From an uncultured Eubacteriales bacterium (GTDB taxonomy: Bacteria > Bacillota > Clostridia > Christensenellales > Aristaeellaceae), in the NCBI GenBank assembly GCA_902800625.1, contig CADCFG010000002.1, forward strand, positions 1 through 64,000: DNA of 64,000 bases, written 5' to 3'. The notes below the pieces were generated by a model that was not told the origin of the DNA, did not search any database, and saw nothing but the letters and a program-made list of their open reading frames with translations. Made by a program: the position numbers and the translations under genes. Of this stretch, positions 53,054-62,082 are shown in pieces (the stretch's first letter is position 1; each line of letters opens with the position of its first letter).

Positions 53054-54289
53054 TTACTCTCCGCTCTCCTCCGGTTCTTCGTCCCCCTCGGGAAGCCCCA
53101 GCGAAACCTTCACGTCCCTGGCCCTGGACTGGAATTCCGCCAGAGTTTCCTCGGCGGACTGGATCAGCTCCTGCTGGGCCTTGTCGGCGGCCTGCATCTT
53201 TTCGTCCGCTGCGCGGGCTGCGGCCACGTCGTCGGCGGTGATGGTCATCAGATCGTCCCTGGTCAAATCGCTGCCGTCTGCCAGACGGTTTGCCTGGGCC
53301 ACCAGCAGCCGTTCAAACAGGTTCCGCACGCCGCGGGCGTTGCCGAAGGCCTTGGAGGAGGTATTGGCGGCCATGATGTAATCCTTGGCCGCGGCGCGGG
53401 CATCCTCGGTCAGCTGATACTGGCCCTTCTTCAGCTGCAGATCGAGGATCGCAAGCATCTCGTCGATGTTGTAGTCGTCGAAGTGCATGAAGCGATTGAA
53501 GCGGCTCTCCAGGCCGGGGTTGGAGTGGATGAACTCGTCCATCAGCTCGTCGTAGCCCGCCACGATCACTACCAGGTCCTCCCGGTGATCCTCCATGGCC
53601 TTGAGCATTGTGTCGATGGCCTCCTGGCCAAAGTCGTTTTCGGACTTGCTGTTCAGCATGTAGGCCTCGTCGATGAACAGCACGCCGCCCATCGCCTTTT
53701 CGATGGCCTCATGGGTCTTGGTGGCCGTCTGGCCCACATAGCCTGCCACCAGCCTGGAGCGATCCACCTCCACCAGATGGCCCTTGCTCAATATGCCCAG
53801 GCTCTTGTAGATGCGGGCCATCAGCCGCGCGATCATCGTCTTGCCGGTGCCGGGGTTGCCCGAAAACACCATGTGCAGTGACATATCCACGGTCTTGAGC
53901 CCCTGCTGGCGGCGCAGGTTGTAGACGGAGACCATGTTGATGAGGTTGTTGACCTCCCTCTTCACGCCCTCCAGGCCGATCAGCTCGTTCAGCTCCGCCT
54001 TCAGATCGCTGATCTTCTCCGGCGGAGTCTCCTCCTCGGCCTCGGCCTCAGCGGCGGGCTGCGCGGCAGAAGCGGGGGAGGGCTTTGGCGGGGTGGGGCC
54101 GTTCGCGCTCTTCTTGGGCGCAGGCGCCTCGCTCTTGCCGGGAACGGGTGTTTCCGGCTGGATCGGCGAGGGGACCTTCGGCATCTCCGGCCAGAAGTCG
54201 TCGCCCATTCTGCGCAGATTGTTGTCGGTCATCGTACCGATGACCTCCAGCAGGTTGCCGATGATCTCGTTTGTGTAATCCTTGCTCAT
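53054..54289 (-). CDS. CbxX/SpoVK-type AAA ATPase
   Basis: The 411-residue protein has a flexible N-terminus rich in Pro, Ala and Lys (about 35-95) and a CbxX/CfqX-type AAA+ domain: 'LNELIGLEGVKREV', Walker A 'SGNPGTGKT', 'VAGYVGQTATKT', Walker B 'GVLFIDEAY', 'GNARGVRNLFERLL' sensor 2. Relatives remodel protein complexes (RuBisCO activase CbbX, SpoVK); the client here is unknown. The acidic tail ends in Glu-rich sequence. It follows glgA in the same direction after a hairpin, and may serve glycogen enzymes. Confidence 0.85.
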   Translation of the reverse strand: MSKDYTNEIIGNLLEVIGTMTDNNLRRMGDDFWPEMPKVPSPIQPETPVPGKSEAPAPKKSANGPTPPKPSPASAAQPAAEAEAEEETPPEKISDLKAELNELIGLEGVKREVNNLINMVSVYNLRRQQGLKTVDMSLHMVFSGNPGTGKTMIARLMARIYKSLGILSKGHLVEVDRSRLVAGYVGQTATKTHEAIEKAMGGVLFIDEAYMLNSKSENDFGQEAIDTMLKAMEDHREDLVVIVAGYDELMDEFIHSNPGLESRFNRFMHFDDYNIDEMLAILDLQLKKGQYQLTEDARAAAKDYIMAANTSSKAFGNARGVRNLFERLLVAQANRLADGSDLTRDDLMTITADDVAAARAADEKMQAADKAQQELIQSAEETLAEFQSRARDVKVSLGLPEGDEEPEESGE

Positions 54290-54311
54290 AGAAACCAGTC
54301 CTCATAAATGC

Positions 54312-54332
54312 GGGGCGGCGATGCGCCGCCCC
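54312..54332 (-). terminator. GC-rich hairpin between glgA and the AAA gene
   Basis: GGGGCGGCG (54312-54320) and CGCCGCCCC (54324-54332) form a tight stem. The following T-run on the minus strand is short (ATTTAT), so termination is probably partial. Confidence 0.5.
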
Positions 54333-54350
54333 ATTTGCGTCGTTGCTTTT

Positions 54351-56084
54351 TTACTTGGCCTTGGTGGTTGTCTTCCTGGCGGGGGCCTTTTTGGCCGCGG
54401 GCTTCTTTTCGGTTTCGGCCTTGGCGGCAGTCGCCTTCTTGGCGGTGGGCTTCTTTTCAGCCGCGGCCTTGGCGGCAGTCGCCTTCTTGGCGGCGGGCTT
54501 CTTTTCAGCCGCGGCTTTGGCGGCGGTTGCCTTCTTGGCGGCGGGCTTCTTTTCAGCCGCGGCTTTGGCGGCGGTTGCCTTCTTGGCGGCGGGCTTCTTT
54601 TCAGCCGCGGCCTTGGCCGCTGTCGCCTTCTTCGCGGCAGGCTTCTTTTCGGGGATCAGCTTGCTGTACAGGTCGATGTACTGCTTCGCCGACTGGTCCC
54701 AGCCGTACTGGCCCTTCATGGCGCGGATGGCCAGGCCGTTGAATACGTCGCGCTGCTCGTGGAACATCCTCACGGCGTTCTCGATCACGTGCAGCATGTC
54801 GTGGGCGTTGTAGTACAGGAAGGTGAAGCCGTTGCCGTCGCCGGTGTACTCGTTGTAGGCCAGCACGGTGTCGCGCAGGCCGCCGGTCTCGCGGGTGATG
54901 GGCAGCGTGCCGTAGCGCAGCGAGATCAGCTGACTGAGGCCGCAGGGCTCAAACAGCGAGGGCATCAGGAACAGGTCCGCCGCGGCGTAGAGCTTGTGGG
55001 ACAGCGCGTTGTTCATCTGGAAGTTGGCGGACACCTGCTGGGGATACTTCCACTGGGCCCAGCTGAACAGGTCCACATAGCGGCTCTCACCCATGCCCAG
55101 GATGACCAGCTGCGCGCCGGTGTTCATGATCTCCGGCAGCACGCACTCCACCAGGTCCAGGCCCTTCTGGCCGGACAGCCGGGTGATCATGGCGATCATG
55201 GGGATGTCTGCGTCCACGGCCAGGCCCAGCTCCCGCTGCAGCGCCAGCTTGTTCTCCACCTTCTTGTCGAAGGTCTCGGCGGTGTAGGCCCTGGCGATCA
55301 CGTTGTCGGTGGCCGGGTCGTACTCCACGGTGTCGATGCCGTTGAGGATACCGGACAGGTGGTCCACCCGGCTCCTGAGCAGGCCGTCCAGGCGCTCGCC
55401 GTAGTAGGCGGTCTGGATCTCCTGGGAATAGGTGGGGCTGACGGTGGTGATCTCATCGGAGAACACGATGCCGCCCTTCATGCAGGAGCACATGCCGTAG
55501 AACTCCAGTGCGTCGCTGGTGTAGGCCAGGTTGCCCAGGTACAGCAGATCCTCGATGGTGTCGATGGGGAACAGGCCCTGGTACTGGAGGTTATGGATGG
55601 TGAACACCGTCTTGATGTTCTCAAACAGCTCCAGCTGCTTGTACTGCAGCTTGTGCAGCACGGGGATCAGGCCCGTCTGCCAGTCGTTGCAGTGCAGGAT
55701 GTCCGGAATGAAGTCGATCTTCGGCAGCGCCTCCAGCACGGCCCGGCAGAAGAACGCGAAGCGCTCGCCCTCGTCGCCGCCCATGCCGTAGATATAGTCG
55801 CGGCCAAAGTACTGTTCGTTGTCCACGAAGTAATAGGTGATGCCGGCGTACTCCAGCTTCTCGATGCCCACGTACTGCCTGCGCCAGCCCAGGTTAACGT
55901 AGAAGTACAGCACGTGCTGCATCTGCTCGCGCCACTCGGGGCCGATGGCCTTGTACAGCGGCAGTATGACGCGCACGTCCTCGCCGGCCTTCCGGATCTC
56001 CTTGGGCAGCGCGCCGACCACGTCCGCCAGACCTCCGGTCTTGACAAACGGTACGCATTCAGAGGTTGCGAAGAGTATTTTCAT
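54351..56084 (-). CDS. glgA: Glycogen synthase (GlgA) with lysine/alanine-rich C-terminal tail
   Basis: The first 478 residues are a normal GT5 glycogen synthase that adds glucose from ADP-glucose: 'VKTGGLADVVGALPKE' (ADP-glucose loop), 'HNLQYQG', 'RLSGQKG', and the catalytic 'PSLFEPCGLSQL'. The last 99 residues (coded by 54354-54650) are unusual: about five 16-residue repeats of the form EKKPAAKKATAAKAAA, then a Lys/Thr/Arg-rich end, resembling the tails of bacterial histone H1-like proteins. There is no stop or frameshift between the parts. AGGAGGG precedes the ATG. Third gene in glgC-glgD-glgA. Confidence 0.95.
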   Translation of the reverse strand: MKILFATSECVPFVKTGGLADVVGALPKEIRKAGEDVRVILPLYKAIGPEWREQMQHVLYFYVNLGWRRQYVGIEKLEYAGITYYFVDNEQYFGRDYIYGMGGDEGERFAFFCRAVLEALPKIDFIPDILHCNDWQTGLIPVLHKLQYKQLELFENIKTVFTIHNLQYQGLFPIDTIEDLLYLGNLAYTSDALEFYGMCSCMKGGIVFSDEITTVSPTYSQEIQTAYYGERLDGLLRSRVDHLSGILNGIDTVEYDPATDNVIARAYTAETFDKKVENKLALQRELGLAVDADIPMIAMITRLSGQKGLDLVECVLPEIMNTGAQLVILGMGESRYVDLFSWAQWKYPQQVSANFQMNNALSHKLYAAADLFLMPSLFEPCGLSQLISLRYGTLPITRETGGLRDTVLAYNEYTGDGNGFTFLYYNAHDMLHVIENAVRMFHEQRDVFNGLAIRAMKGQYGWDQSAKQYIDLYSKLIPEKKPAAKKATAAKAAAEKKPAAKKATAAKAAAEKKPAAKKATAAKAAAEKKPAAKKATAAKAAAEKKPTAKKATAAKAETEKKPAAKKAPARKTTTKAK

Positions 56085-56170
56085 GGCACTGTCCCTCCTG
56101 TCGATGAAATGGTGCCGGCCCGGATCGGACGCGCCGCCCGGGCCGAATTCGGTATTTAATATAACTCCTG

Positions 56171-57307
56171 TTACAGCGTGATATTCTTGCCGATCACGAT
56201 GGGATACTGCTTCTGGCCGATCAAGCGGCTGTTCGAGCGGATGGTAACCGCCTTGTCGAAGATGACGTTCTCAAGCTCAACGCCCTCTTCGATATAGCCG
56301 TCCTGCATGATGATGCTGTTCTTGATCTTGGCGCCCTTGCCCACGCGCACGCCGCGGAACAACACGCAATTCTCCACCTCGCCGTCGATCACGCATCCGT
56401 CGGCGATCAGGCTGCTTGCAACCTTGGCGTTGCCGCGATAGATGGTGGGGATGTAGTCCCGGGTCTTGGTGTAGACCGGGTTGCCGCCGAACAGCTCGTC
56501 GCGCACGCCGGGCTTGAGCAGGTCCATGTTGAAGTTGAAGTAGCCGCGGATCGTCTCGATGCGGCGATAGTAGCCCTTCTCCTCGTAGGCCATGATCTTC
56601 AGCGCGCCGCTGTTGATGAACGGGCGCAGCACGTCAGCATACAGGTCGTGGCTGCCGTGGGAGATGACCTGGTCCACCACGTACATCAGCATGGTGCGCT
56701 TGATCATCATCACGTTCAGGTACAGGTTGTCATAGCTGGCCGCGTTGGGGTTGATCTCGATGTCCTTCACCACGCCATCCTCGTTCACGTTCAGGTAGCA
56801 GTGGTTGTTCTTGGAGGACGAGGAGAACTCCGTGATCTCCGGCGTGGCCTTCTTGTACATCAGGGTGATGTCCGCGCCGGACTTGATGTGCTGCTGGATC
56901 ATCGGCTCGAAGCTGGTGTTCATGATGTAATCGCTGTTGGTCAGGATCACGAACTCCTGCCGGGAGCGGCGCAGGTAGTCAAAGTTGGCACGCAGCGCAT
57001 CCAGAACGCCGTGATACTCGCCGCCGTTTTCCCTGGTGAGGAAGGGGGGCAGTATGAACAGGCCATTGTTGCGGGTGTGCAGGTCCCAGTCCTTGCCGGA
57101 GCCCAGGTGATCCATCAGGGAATGATAGTTCTTCTGGGCGATGATGCCAACGTTGTGAATGTTGGAATTCACCAGGCTGGAGAGTGTGAAGTCAATGATG
57201 CGATAGCGCCCGGCCACCGGGATGGCGGCCACCGCGCGCTGGCTGGTCAGCTCGCGCAGGGTGAGGTCGTCTTTGGAAGTATAGACAATGCCCATCACGT
57301 CATTCAT
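56171..57307 (-). CDS. glgD: Glucose-1-phosphate adenylyltransferase subunit GlgD
   Basis: The 378-residue protein is the GlgD partner of GlgC in Firmicutes. It keeps the nucleotidyltransferase fold ('PVAGRYRIIDFTLSSLVNSNI', 'GSGKDWDL', 'VILTNSDYI') but lacks the N-terminal glycine-rich nucleotide loop of active subunits, and has the left-handed beta helix C-terminus. It modulates GlgC activity. It starts one base after the glgC stop, with AAGGAGGG upstream. Confidence 0.93.
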   Translation of the reverse strand: MNDVMGIVYTSKDDLTLRELTSQRAVAAIPVAGRYRIIDFTLSSLVNSNIHNVGIIAQKNYHSLMDHLGSGKDWDLHTRNNGLFILPPFLTRENGGEYHGVLDALRANFDYLRRSRQEFVILTNSDYIMNTSFEPMIQQHIKSGADITLMYKKATPEITEFSSSSKNNHCYLNVNEDGVVKDIEINPNAASYDNLYLNVMMIKRTMLMYVVDQVISHGSHDLYADVLRPFINSGALKIMAYEEKGYYRRIETIRGYFNFNMDLLKPGVRDELFGGNPVYTKTRDYIPTIYRGNAKVASSLIADGCVIDGEVENCVLFRGVRVGKGAKIKNSIIMQDGYIEEGVELENVIFDKAVTIRSNSRLIGQKQYPIVIGKNITL

Positions 57308-57308
57308 A

Positions 57309-58505
57309 TCAGGCGCCCTCCTTTCCTTTGATCGAATCCGTGTCCACCTGGGTGCCCGCCTTGACGACGTAGCCCTCCGGCAGGGTGGTGCCCTGGCCGA
57401 TCAGCGCGATATCGCCGTCGACCTCGCCCACCTGGCAGTTTTTGGAGATCACGCAGTTCTCCGCCACGATGCAGCGGCGGACCACCGCGCCGGGCTCAAT
57501 GACGGTGCCCGGCATGATCACGCTGTCCTCCACCAGCGCACCTTCGCCGACCTTCACGCCCGCGAACAGCACGCTGTCGGACACCTTGCCGCGGATGTCG
57601 CAGCCCTCGGTGATCATGGAGTTGGTCACCTCGGCGCCGGCGGCGATGTAGTGGGGCGGCATCACCGGCGTGCGGGAATAGATCTTCCAGCGCGGGTCGG
57701 TGAGGTCAAACTCCGGCGGATCCTTCAGCAGGTCCATGTTCGCCTCCCACAGGGAAGCGATGGTGCCCACGTCCTTCCAGTAGTCGGTGAAGGCGTAGGC
57801 GAACAGCGCCTTTTTATCGTTCAGCAGGTTCGGGATGATGTTCTTGCCGAAGTCGTTTTTGCTCTTCGGGTCGGCGTTGTCGTCCGTCAGATACTTCTTC
57901 ATCACGTCCCAGGTGAAGATGTAGACGCCCATGGAGGCCAGGTTGCTCTTGGGCTGGGCAGGCTTCTCCTCGAATTCGATGATGGCGTCGTTTTCATCCA
58001 CGTTCATGATGCCGAAGGACGGGGCCACCTCCCACGGCACCGGGCGCACGGCGATGGTCACGTCGGCGTTGCGCTCGATGTGGGCCTGGAGCATGCGGTT
58101 GTAATCCATCTTGTAGATGTGGTCGCCGGACAGCACCAGCACGTATTCCGGGTCAAACTGCTCGATGAACGCGAAGTTCTGGAATATCGCGTTCGCGGTG
58201 CCCTTGTACCATTCGCTGGAATCGGCGGTGGCATAGGGGGGCAGCACGTAGACGCCGCCGTAGCTCAAGTCCAGGTCCCAGGTCTGGCCGGAGCCGATAT
58301 AGCTGTTCAGCTCCAGCGGCCGGTACTGGGTCAGCACGCCGACGGTGTCGATGTTGGAGTTGGTGCAGTTGGACAGCGGGAAGTCGATGATGCGATACTT
58401 TCCGCCGAAGGGCACGGCAGGCTTGGCCATGACCTTGGTCAGAAGGCCGAGTCGGCTCCCCTGACCGCCAGCCAGAAGCATGGCGATACACTTCTTTTTC
58501 TTCAC
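57309..58505 (-). CDS. glgC: Glucose-1-phosphate adenylyltransferase GlgC
   Basis: The 398-residue enzyme makes ADP-glucose for glycogen. It has the catalytic loop '[14 protein letters not shown]', '[20 protein letters not shown]', '[10 protein letters not shown]' and the beta-helix C-terminus. It starts at GTG with AGGGAT upstream. First gene of the leftward glgCDA operon. Confidence 0.95.
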   Translation of the reverse strand: MKKKKCIAMLLAGGQGSRLGLLTKVMAKPAVPFGGKYRIIDFPLSNCTNSNIDTVGVLTQYRPLELNSYIGSGQTWDLDLSYGGVYVLPPYATADSSEWYKGTANAIFQNFAFIEQFDPEYVLVLSGDHIYKMDYNRMLQAHIERNADVTIAVRPVPWEVAPSFGIMNVDENDAIIEFEEKPAQPKSNLASMGVYIFTWDVMKKYLTDDNADPKSKNDFGKNIIPNLLNDKKALFAYAFTDYWKDVGTIASLWEANMDLLKDPPEFDLTDPRWKIYSRTPVMPPHYIAAGAEVTNSMITEGCDIRGKVSDSVLFAGVKVGEGALVEDSVIMPGTVIEPGAVVRRCIVAENCVISKNCQVGEVDGDIALIGQGTTLPEGYVVKAGTQVDTDSIKGKEGA

Positions 58506-58560
58506 ATTATCCCTACTTTCTGTTGCTTATGCGACGGTCGCGGCTTGCGCCCGTAACCAT

Positions 58561-58590
58561 ATCATAATATAGTATACAACATCTTTCCAA
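58561..58590 (-). promoter_or_regulatory. Possible promoter of the glg operon
   Basis: TTGGAA, an 18-base spacer and TATGAT on the minus strand, about 55 bases before the glgC start. An overlapping TATACT is an alternative -10. Confidence 0.4.
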
Positions 58591-58723
58591 AAAAATCTAT
58601 AGTTTTCAGCGGTTTTTTGATATTTATTTAGAAGAAAAATGGGTGTCACCGCCTGAAATCGTTTTCAATCCATCGGCGCATATCCGCGGTGTCGGCGCGC
58701 ATACTACCGTCGAGGTGAATAGC

Positions 58724-59704
58724 ATGAAGCGAAACGGGATTTTCGCGGCGCTGCTGGCCGCGGCGCTGCTGCTTACGGGCTGCATGGCCAATGAGAAGGA
58801 GCCCCAGACCTGGCGGCTGAACCAGCGGAGCGCCAGCGCGCCGAAGCTGCCGGAACGCCTGGCCACCGGGGAGGACGGCCTGCCGGTGCTGTCGGTGTAC
58901 GACGTGAAGGCCGGGCAGCTCACCGACATGGACGTGGAGAGCTACGTGGCCGGGGTGGTGGCCGGGGAGATGAAGAACGACTGGCCGGAGGAGGCGCTGA
59001 AGGCCCAGGCGATCCTGGCGCGCACGTTCGTGATGAAGTTCTGCGCGGACAAGAAGTCGAAGTACGACGGCGCGGACATCTCCACCGACGTCTCCGAGGC
59101 CCAGGCCTATGCCGCGGGCAGCGTAAACAAGCGGGTGGAGGACGCCGTCAGCGCCACGCGGGGCCTGGTGATGGCCTATGAGGGAGAGTTTCCCAACGCC
59201 TGGTTCCACGCCCACTCCGGCGGCATGACGGAGCTGCCCTCCGTGGCGCTGGAGTACAAGGACGGAGACCCGGCATACCTGAAGCCCACGGAGTCCGTTG
59301 AGTCCGACAAGGCCCCGTACAGCGCTAAAGAGTGGTCGGCGACGTTCACCGCCGACCAGGTGGCCAGGGCCTGCGCCGACACGGGTGTGAAGATCGGCGA
59401 GAAGGTGACCAGCGTGAAGCTGGGCGAGAAGGGGGAATCGGGCCGGGCGAAGGCGCTGATCGTCAACGGCGAGAGCGTGTCCGCGCCGTCCTTCCGCATC
59501 CAGATCGGGGCCAACAAGCTGCGCAGCACGCTGATCGACAGCGTGAAGGTGGACGGCGGCGAGGTCACCTTCACCGGCCGCGGCTTTGGCCACGGCGTGG
59601 GCCTTTCCCAGTGGGGCGCCTACCAGCTGGCCGAGGACGGCAAAACCGCCCCGGAGATCATCGAGACCTACTTTCCGGGGGTGGAGATCGTGGAGCTGTG
59701 GTAG
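58724..59704 (+). CDS. SpoIID/LytB-domain lipoprotein
   Basis: The 326-residue protein has a lipoprotein signal ('LLTGC') and a SpoIID domain: 'DVESYVAGVVAGEM', 'EALKAQAILARTFV', 'NAWFHAHSGGMTE', and the C-terminal 'GRGFGHGVGLSQWGAYQLA'. SpoIID proteins are lytic transglycosylases that cut peptidoglycan lacking stem peptides during engulfment; other SpoIID-domain proteins act in vegetative wall turnover. It is not in a sporulation cluster, so the role is open. ATG 58724 has GAGGTG upstream. Confidence 0.9.
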   Translation: MKRNGIFAALLAAALLLTGCMANEKEPQTWRLNQRSASAPKLPERLATGEDGLPVLSVYDVKAGQLTDMDVESYVAGVVAGEMKNDWPEEALKAQAILARTFVMKFCADKKSKYDGADISTDVSEAQAYAAGSVNKRVEDAVSATRGLVMAYEGEFPNAWFHAHSGGMTELPSVALEYKDGDPAYLKPTESVESDKAPYSAKEWSATFTADQVARACADTGVKIGEKVTSVKLGEKGESGRAKALIVNGESVSAPSFRIQIGANKLRSTLIDSVKVDGGEVTFTGRGFGHGVGLSQWGAYQLAEDGKTAPEIIETYFPGVEIVELW

Positions 59705-59758
59705 ACGGTTTTATGAAGGAACGGGGATGGGAACGGCCGCGTGAGCCAGATGCCAAAA

Positions 59759-59806
59759 GGGATGGTTCGCTTTGATATTCGATTTGTGTCAAAGAGAACC
59801 GTCCCC
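59759..59806. repeat. Inverted repeat with GGGACGGTTC motif
   Basis: GGGATGGTTCGCTTTGA (59759-59775) and TCAAAGAGAACCGTCCC (59790-59806) pair at 15 of 17 positions, followed by CCAGTGACAC. Similar 'ggggacggttct...' palindromes are scattered in many Clostridia. It may stop the SpoIID transcript. Confidence 0.5.
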
Positions 59807-59844
59807 AGTGACACTGAGTGGGATCTGGAAGGAGGGATGCTATA

Positions 59845-59982
59845 GTGTTTACTGAGGATATGACCTATTCAGAAGCGCTAAAGATTATAGCTGACGCCTA
59901 TGCCACAAAGACGAAAAAGAAGCTGACAAGATTTACGAAGAATGCCGGAAAGTCAGCGATAGTATACTCCGTCACGAGATAG
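59845..59982 (+). CDS. Small ORF, apparently frameshifted
   Basis: A GTG start with AAGGAGGG 9 bases upstream opens a 45-residue frame beginning 'MFTEDMTYSEALKIIADAY'. After codon 25 (AAA AAG at 59914-59919) the zero frame becomes basic and ends at 59982. Reading in the -1 frame from 59919 instead gives 33 more residues starting 'EADKIYEECRKVSDSILRH', which look more natural, with a stop at 60018-60020. Either a one-base indel in the A-run has broken a 58-residue gene, or ribosomes slip on G-AAA-AAG. Family unknown. A terminator follows. Confidence 0.45.
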   Translation: MFTEDMTYSEALKIIADAYATKTKKKLTRFTKNAGKSAIVYSVTR

Positions 59983-60020
59983 AGAGTAAAGACACATTGA
60001 CAAGCTACAGTTACCAATAA

Positions 60021-60041
60021 ACCGCCTTCGGGCGGTTTTTT
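60021..60041. terminator. Terminator between small ORF and aspS
   Basis: ACCGCC (60021-60026), TTCG-type loop and GGCGGT (60031-60036), followed by TTTTT on the plus strand; A-rich bases on the other side may let it also stop aspS. Confidence 0.85.
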
Positions 60042-60112
60042 GATGTATCGTGCCTTTACAGCGGTTGCAAAAAAGGGTGGCAAAAGCCACCCCTGCACAA
60101 TGAATTGCGATC

Positions 60113-61897
60113 TCACGCCTCTTCCGGCATATCGATCTTGATCTTCAGCGTCTCCAGCTGGTCGGGCCGCACGTCGGCGGGCGTCTCCATCATCAGGCAG
60201 TTGGCGCTGGTTGCCTTGGGGAAGGCGATCACGTCGCGCAGGCTGTCGGAATCGGTCAGCAGCATCACCAGCCGGTCGATGCCGAAGGCCAGGCCGCCGT
60301 GCGGCGGCGCGCCGTACTTGAAGGCGTCCAGCAGGAAGCCGAAGCGGTGGTGGGCCTCTTCGTGGGACAGGCCGATCATGTCGAACATCTGGGCCTGCAT
60401 GTCCGCGCGATGGATGCGGATGGAGCCGCTGGCCAGCTCGATGCCGTTCATCACCAGGTCGTAGGCGCGGGAACGCACCTTTTCCTTGTCGGTGTTGAGA
60501 TACACGTTGTCCTCGGCGTACCAGCTGGTGAAGGGATGGTGGGCCGCCACCCAGCGCTCCTCCTCCTCGCTGTACTCAAACAGCGGGAACTCGGTGACCC
60601 AGAACAGGTTGTACTTGTCGTGGTCGATCATGTCGTTCTTCCGGGCGATCTCGCAGCGCAGCGCGCCCAGCGCCTGCCAGACCACGCTCTTCTTGTCCGC
60701 GCCGAAGAAGATGATGTCGCCGGGCTCCGCGTGCATGGCCTCGCGCACCTTCTCCACCAGCTCGTCCGTCATGAACTTGTTGAAGCTGCTCTTGACATTG
60801 CCGTCGGCGGTGAAGGTCATGTAGGGCAGGCCCTTGGCGCGATAGGTCTTCACAAACTCGGCATAGCCGTCGATCTGCTTGCGGGTCATGGAGGCCAGGC
60901 CCTTGGCGTTGATGGCCTCCACGCGGCCGCCGGCCTCGATGGCGCTGTCGAACACCACGAATCCGGTCGTTCCCAGCACGTCCGTCAGGTTTACCAGCTC
61001 CATGCCGAAGCGGGTGTCGGGCTTGTCGGAGCCGTAGCGCTCCATGGCCTCGACCCAGGGCATGCGGGGCAGGGGAAGGGGCAGGTCGATGCCCTTGATC
61101 TCCTTGAAGATGCGGGCGAACACGCGCTCCACGTTGGCGTAGATGTCCTCCTCGTCGATGAAGCTCATCTCGATGTCGCACTGGGTGAACTCCGGCTGGC
61201 GGTCGGCGCGGTTGTCCTCGTCGCGGAAGCAGCGGGCGATCTGGTAGTACTTGTCAAAGCCGGCCAGCATCAGAAGCTGCTTGTAGATCTGGGGGCTCTG
61301 GGGCAGGGCGTAGAACGTGCCGGGATGCAGGCGGCTGGGCACCAGGAAGTCGCGGGCGCCCTCCGGCGTGGACTTCGACAGGATGGGCGTCTCCACCTCG
61401 GTGAAGCCCGCCTCGTCCAGCGCATAGCGGATGCAGTTGACCACCTTGCTGCGCAGGCGCAGCTTCTCCTGCATGGAGGGGCGGCGCAGGTCCAGATAGC
61501 GGTACTTCAGGCGCACCAGCTCGTTCTCGTCCACCTTGTCGTCGATGTAGATGGGCGGGGTCTCGCTCTTGTTCAGCAGCGCGGCCTCCTTCACGAACAC
61601 CTCGATGGTGCCGGTGGCCAGGTCTTTGTTGATGGCGCCCTCGTCCCGGGCCTTGACTTCGCCCACGACGGTCACGACGTACTCGCCGCGCAGGCTCCGG
61701 CCCAGCTCAAAGGTCTCATTGTCGCAGACGGCGTTGTCGAACACCAGCTGCACCAGGCCCTCGCGGTCGCGCAGCCATACGAACACCACGCCGCCCAGGT
61801 CGCGGGTGCGCTGCACCCAGCCGGACAGGTGGACGGTCTCGCCCACGTTCTTTTCATTCAGCAGACCGCAGTAGTGGTCCCTCTTGTGAGAAAGCAT
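60113..61897 (-). CDS. aspS: Aspartyl-tRNA synthetase
   Basis: The 594-residue class II synthetase has the N-terminal OB-fold anticodon domain ('[23 protein letters not shown]'), motif 2 '[23 protein letters not shown]', the bacterial GAD insertion, and motif 3 '[13 protein letters not shown]'. It is downstream of hisS and probably shares its T-box control, although a 185-base gap with a palindromic repeat separates them. AGGAGG precedes the ATG. Confidence 0.96.
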   Translation of the reverse strand: MLSHKRDHYCGLLNEKNVGETVHLSGWVQRTRDLGGVVFVWLRDREGLVQLVFDNAVCDNETFELGRSLRGEYVVTVVGEVKARDEGAINKDLATGTIEVFVKEAALLNKSETPPIYIDDKVDENELVRLKYRYLDLRRPSMQEKLRLRSKVVNCIRYALDEAGFTEVETPILSKSTPEGARDFLVPSRLHPGTFYALPQSPQIYKQLLMLAGFDKYYQIARCFRDEDNRADRQPEFTQCDIEMSFIDEEDIYANVERVFARIFKEIKGIDLPLPLPRMPWVEAMERYGSDKPDTRFGMELVNLTDVLGTTGFVVFDSAIEAGGRVEAINAKGLASMTRKQIDGYAEFVKTYRAKGLPYMTFTADGNVKSSFNKFMTDELVEKVREAMHAEPGDIIFFGADKKSVVWQALGALRCEIARKNDMIDHDKYNLFWVTEFPLFEYSEEEERWVAAHHPFTSWYAEDNVYLNTDKEKVRSRAYDLVMNGIELASGSIRIHRADMQAQMFDMIGLSHEEAHHRFGFLLDAFKYGAPPHGGLAFGIDRLVMLLTDSDSLRDVIAFPKATSANCLMMETPADVRPDQLETLKIKIDMPEEA

Positions 61898-61940
61898 ATT
61901 TTATTCCTCCTGATCGTATCTTGCTTTGAAAGCGATTCAT

Positions 61941-62024
61941 ACAGATCCTTTGGCTTCGCTTTGCTCCGCTCAGGATGACCGACGACGCGACGTGTTGTCA
62001 TTCTGAGCGAAGCGAAGAATCCAT
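61941..62024. repeat. Palindromic repeat with CTGAGCGAAGCGAAG core
   Basis: The third copy of the element at 37394 and 52918, with a longer left arm (acagatcc... to 61979) and right arm 61996-62024. It lies in the hisS-aspS gap and could form a strong RNA hairpin there. Confidence 0.75.
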
Positions 62025-62082
62025 ACGAAGCGCATTGTGCCACATCATGAAATTGCACCCGGGGATCGTTGTGGCTGAACGG

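Noticed and set aside
54354..54650. Lysine-rich tail of GlgA as a frameshift artefact
   Set aside because: The repeat keeps the same frame and codon pattern as the enzyme across six units and ends at a normal stop, so it reads as true coding sequence.
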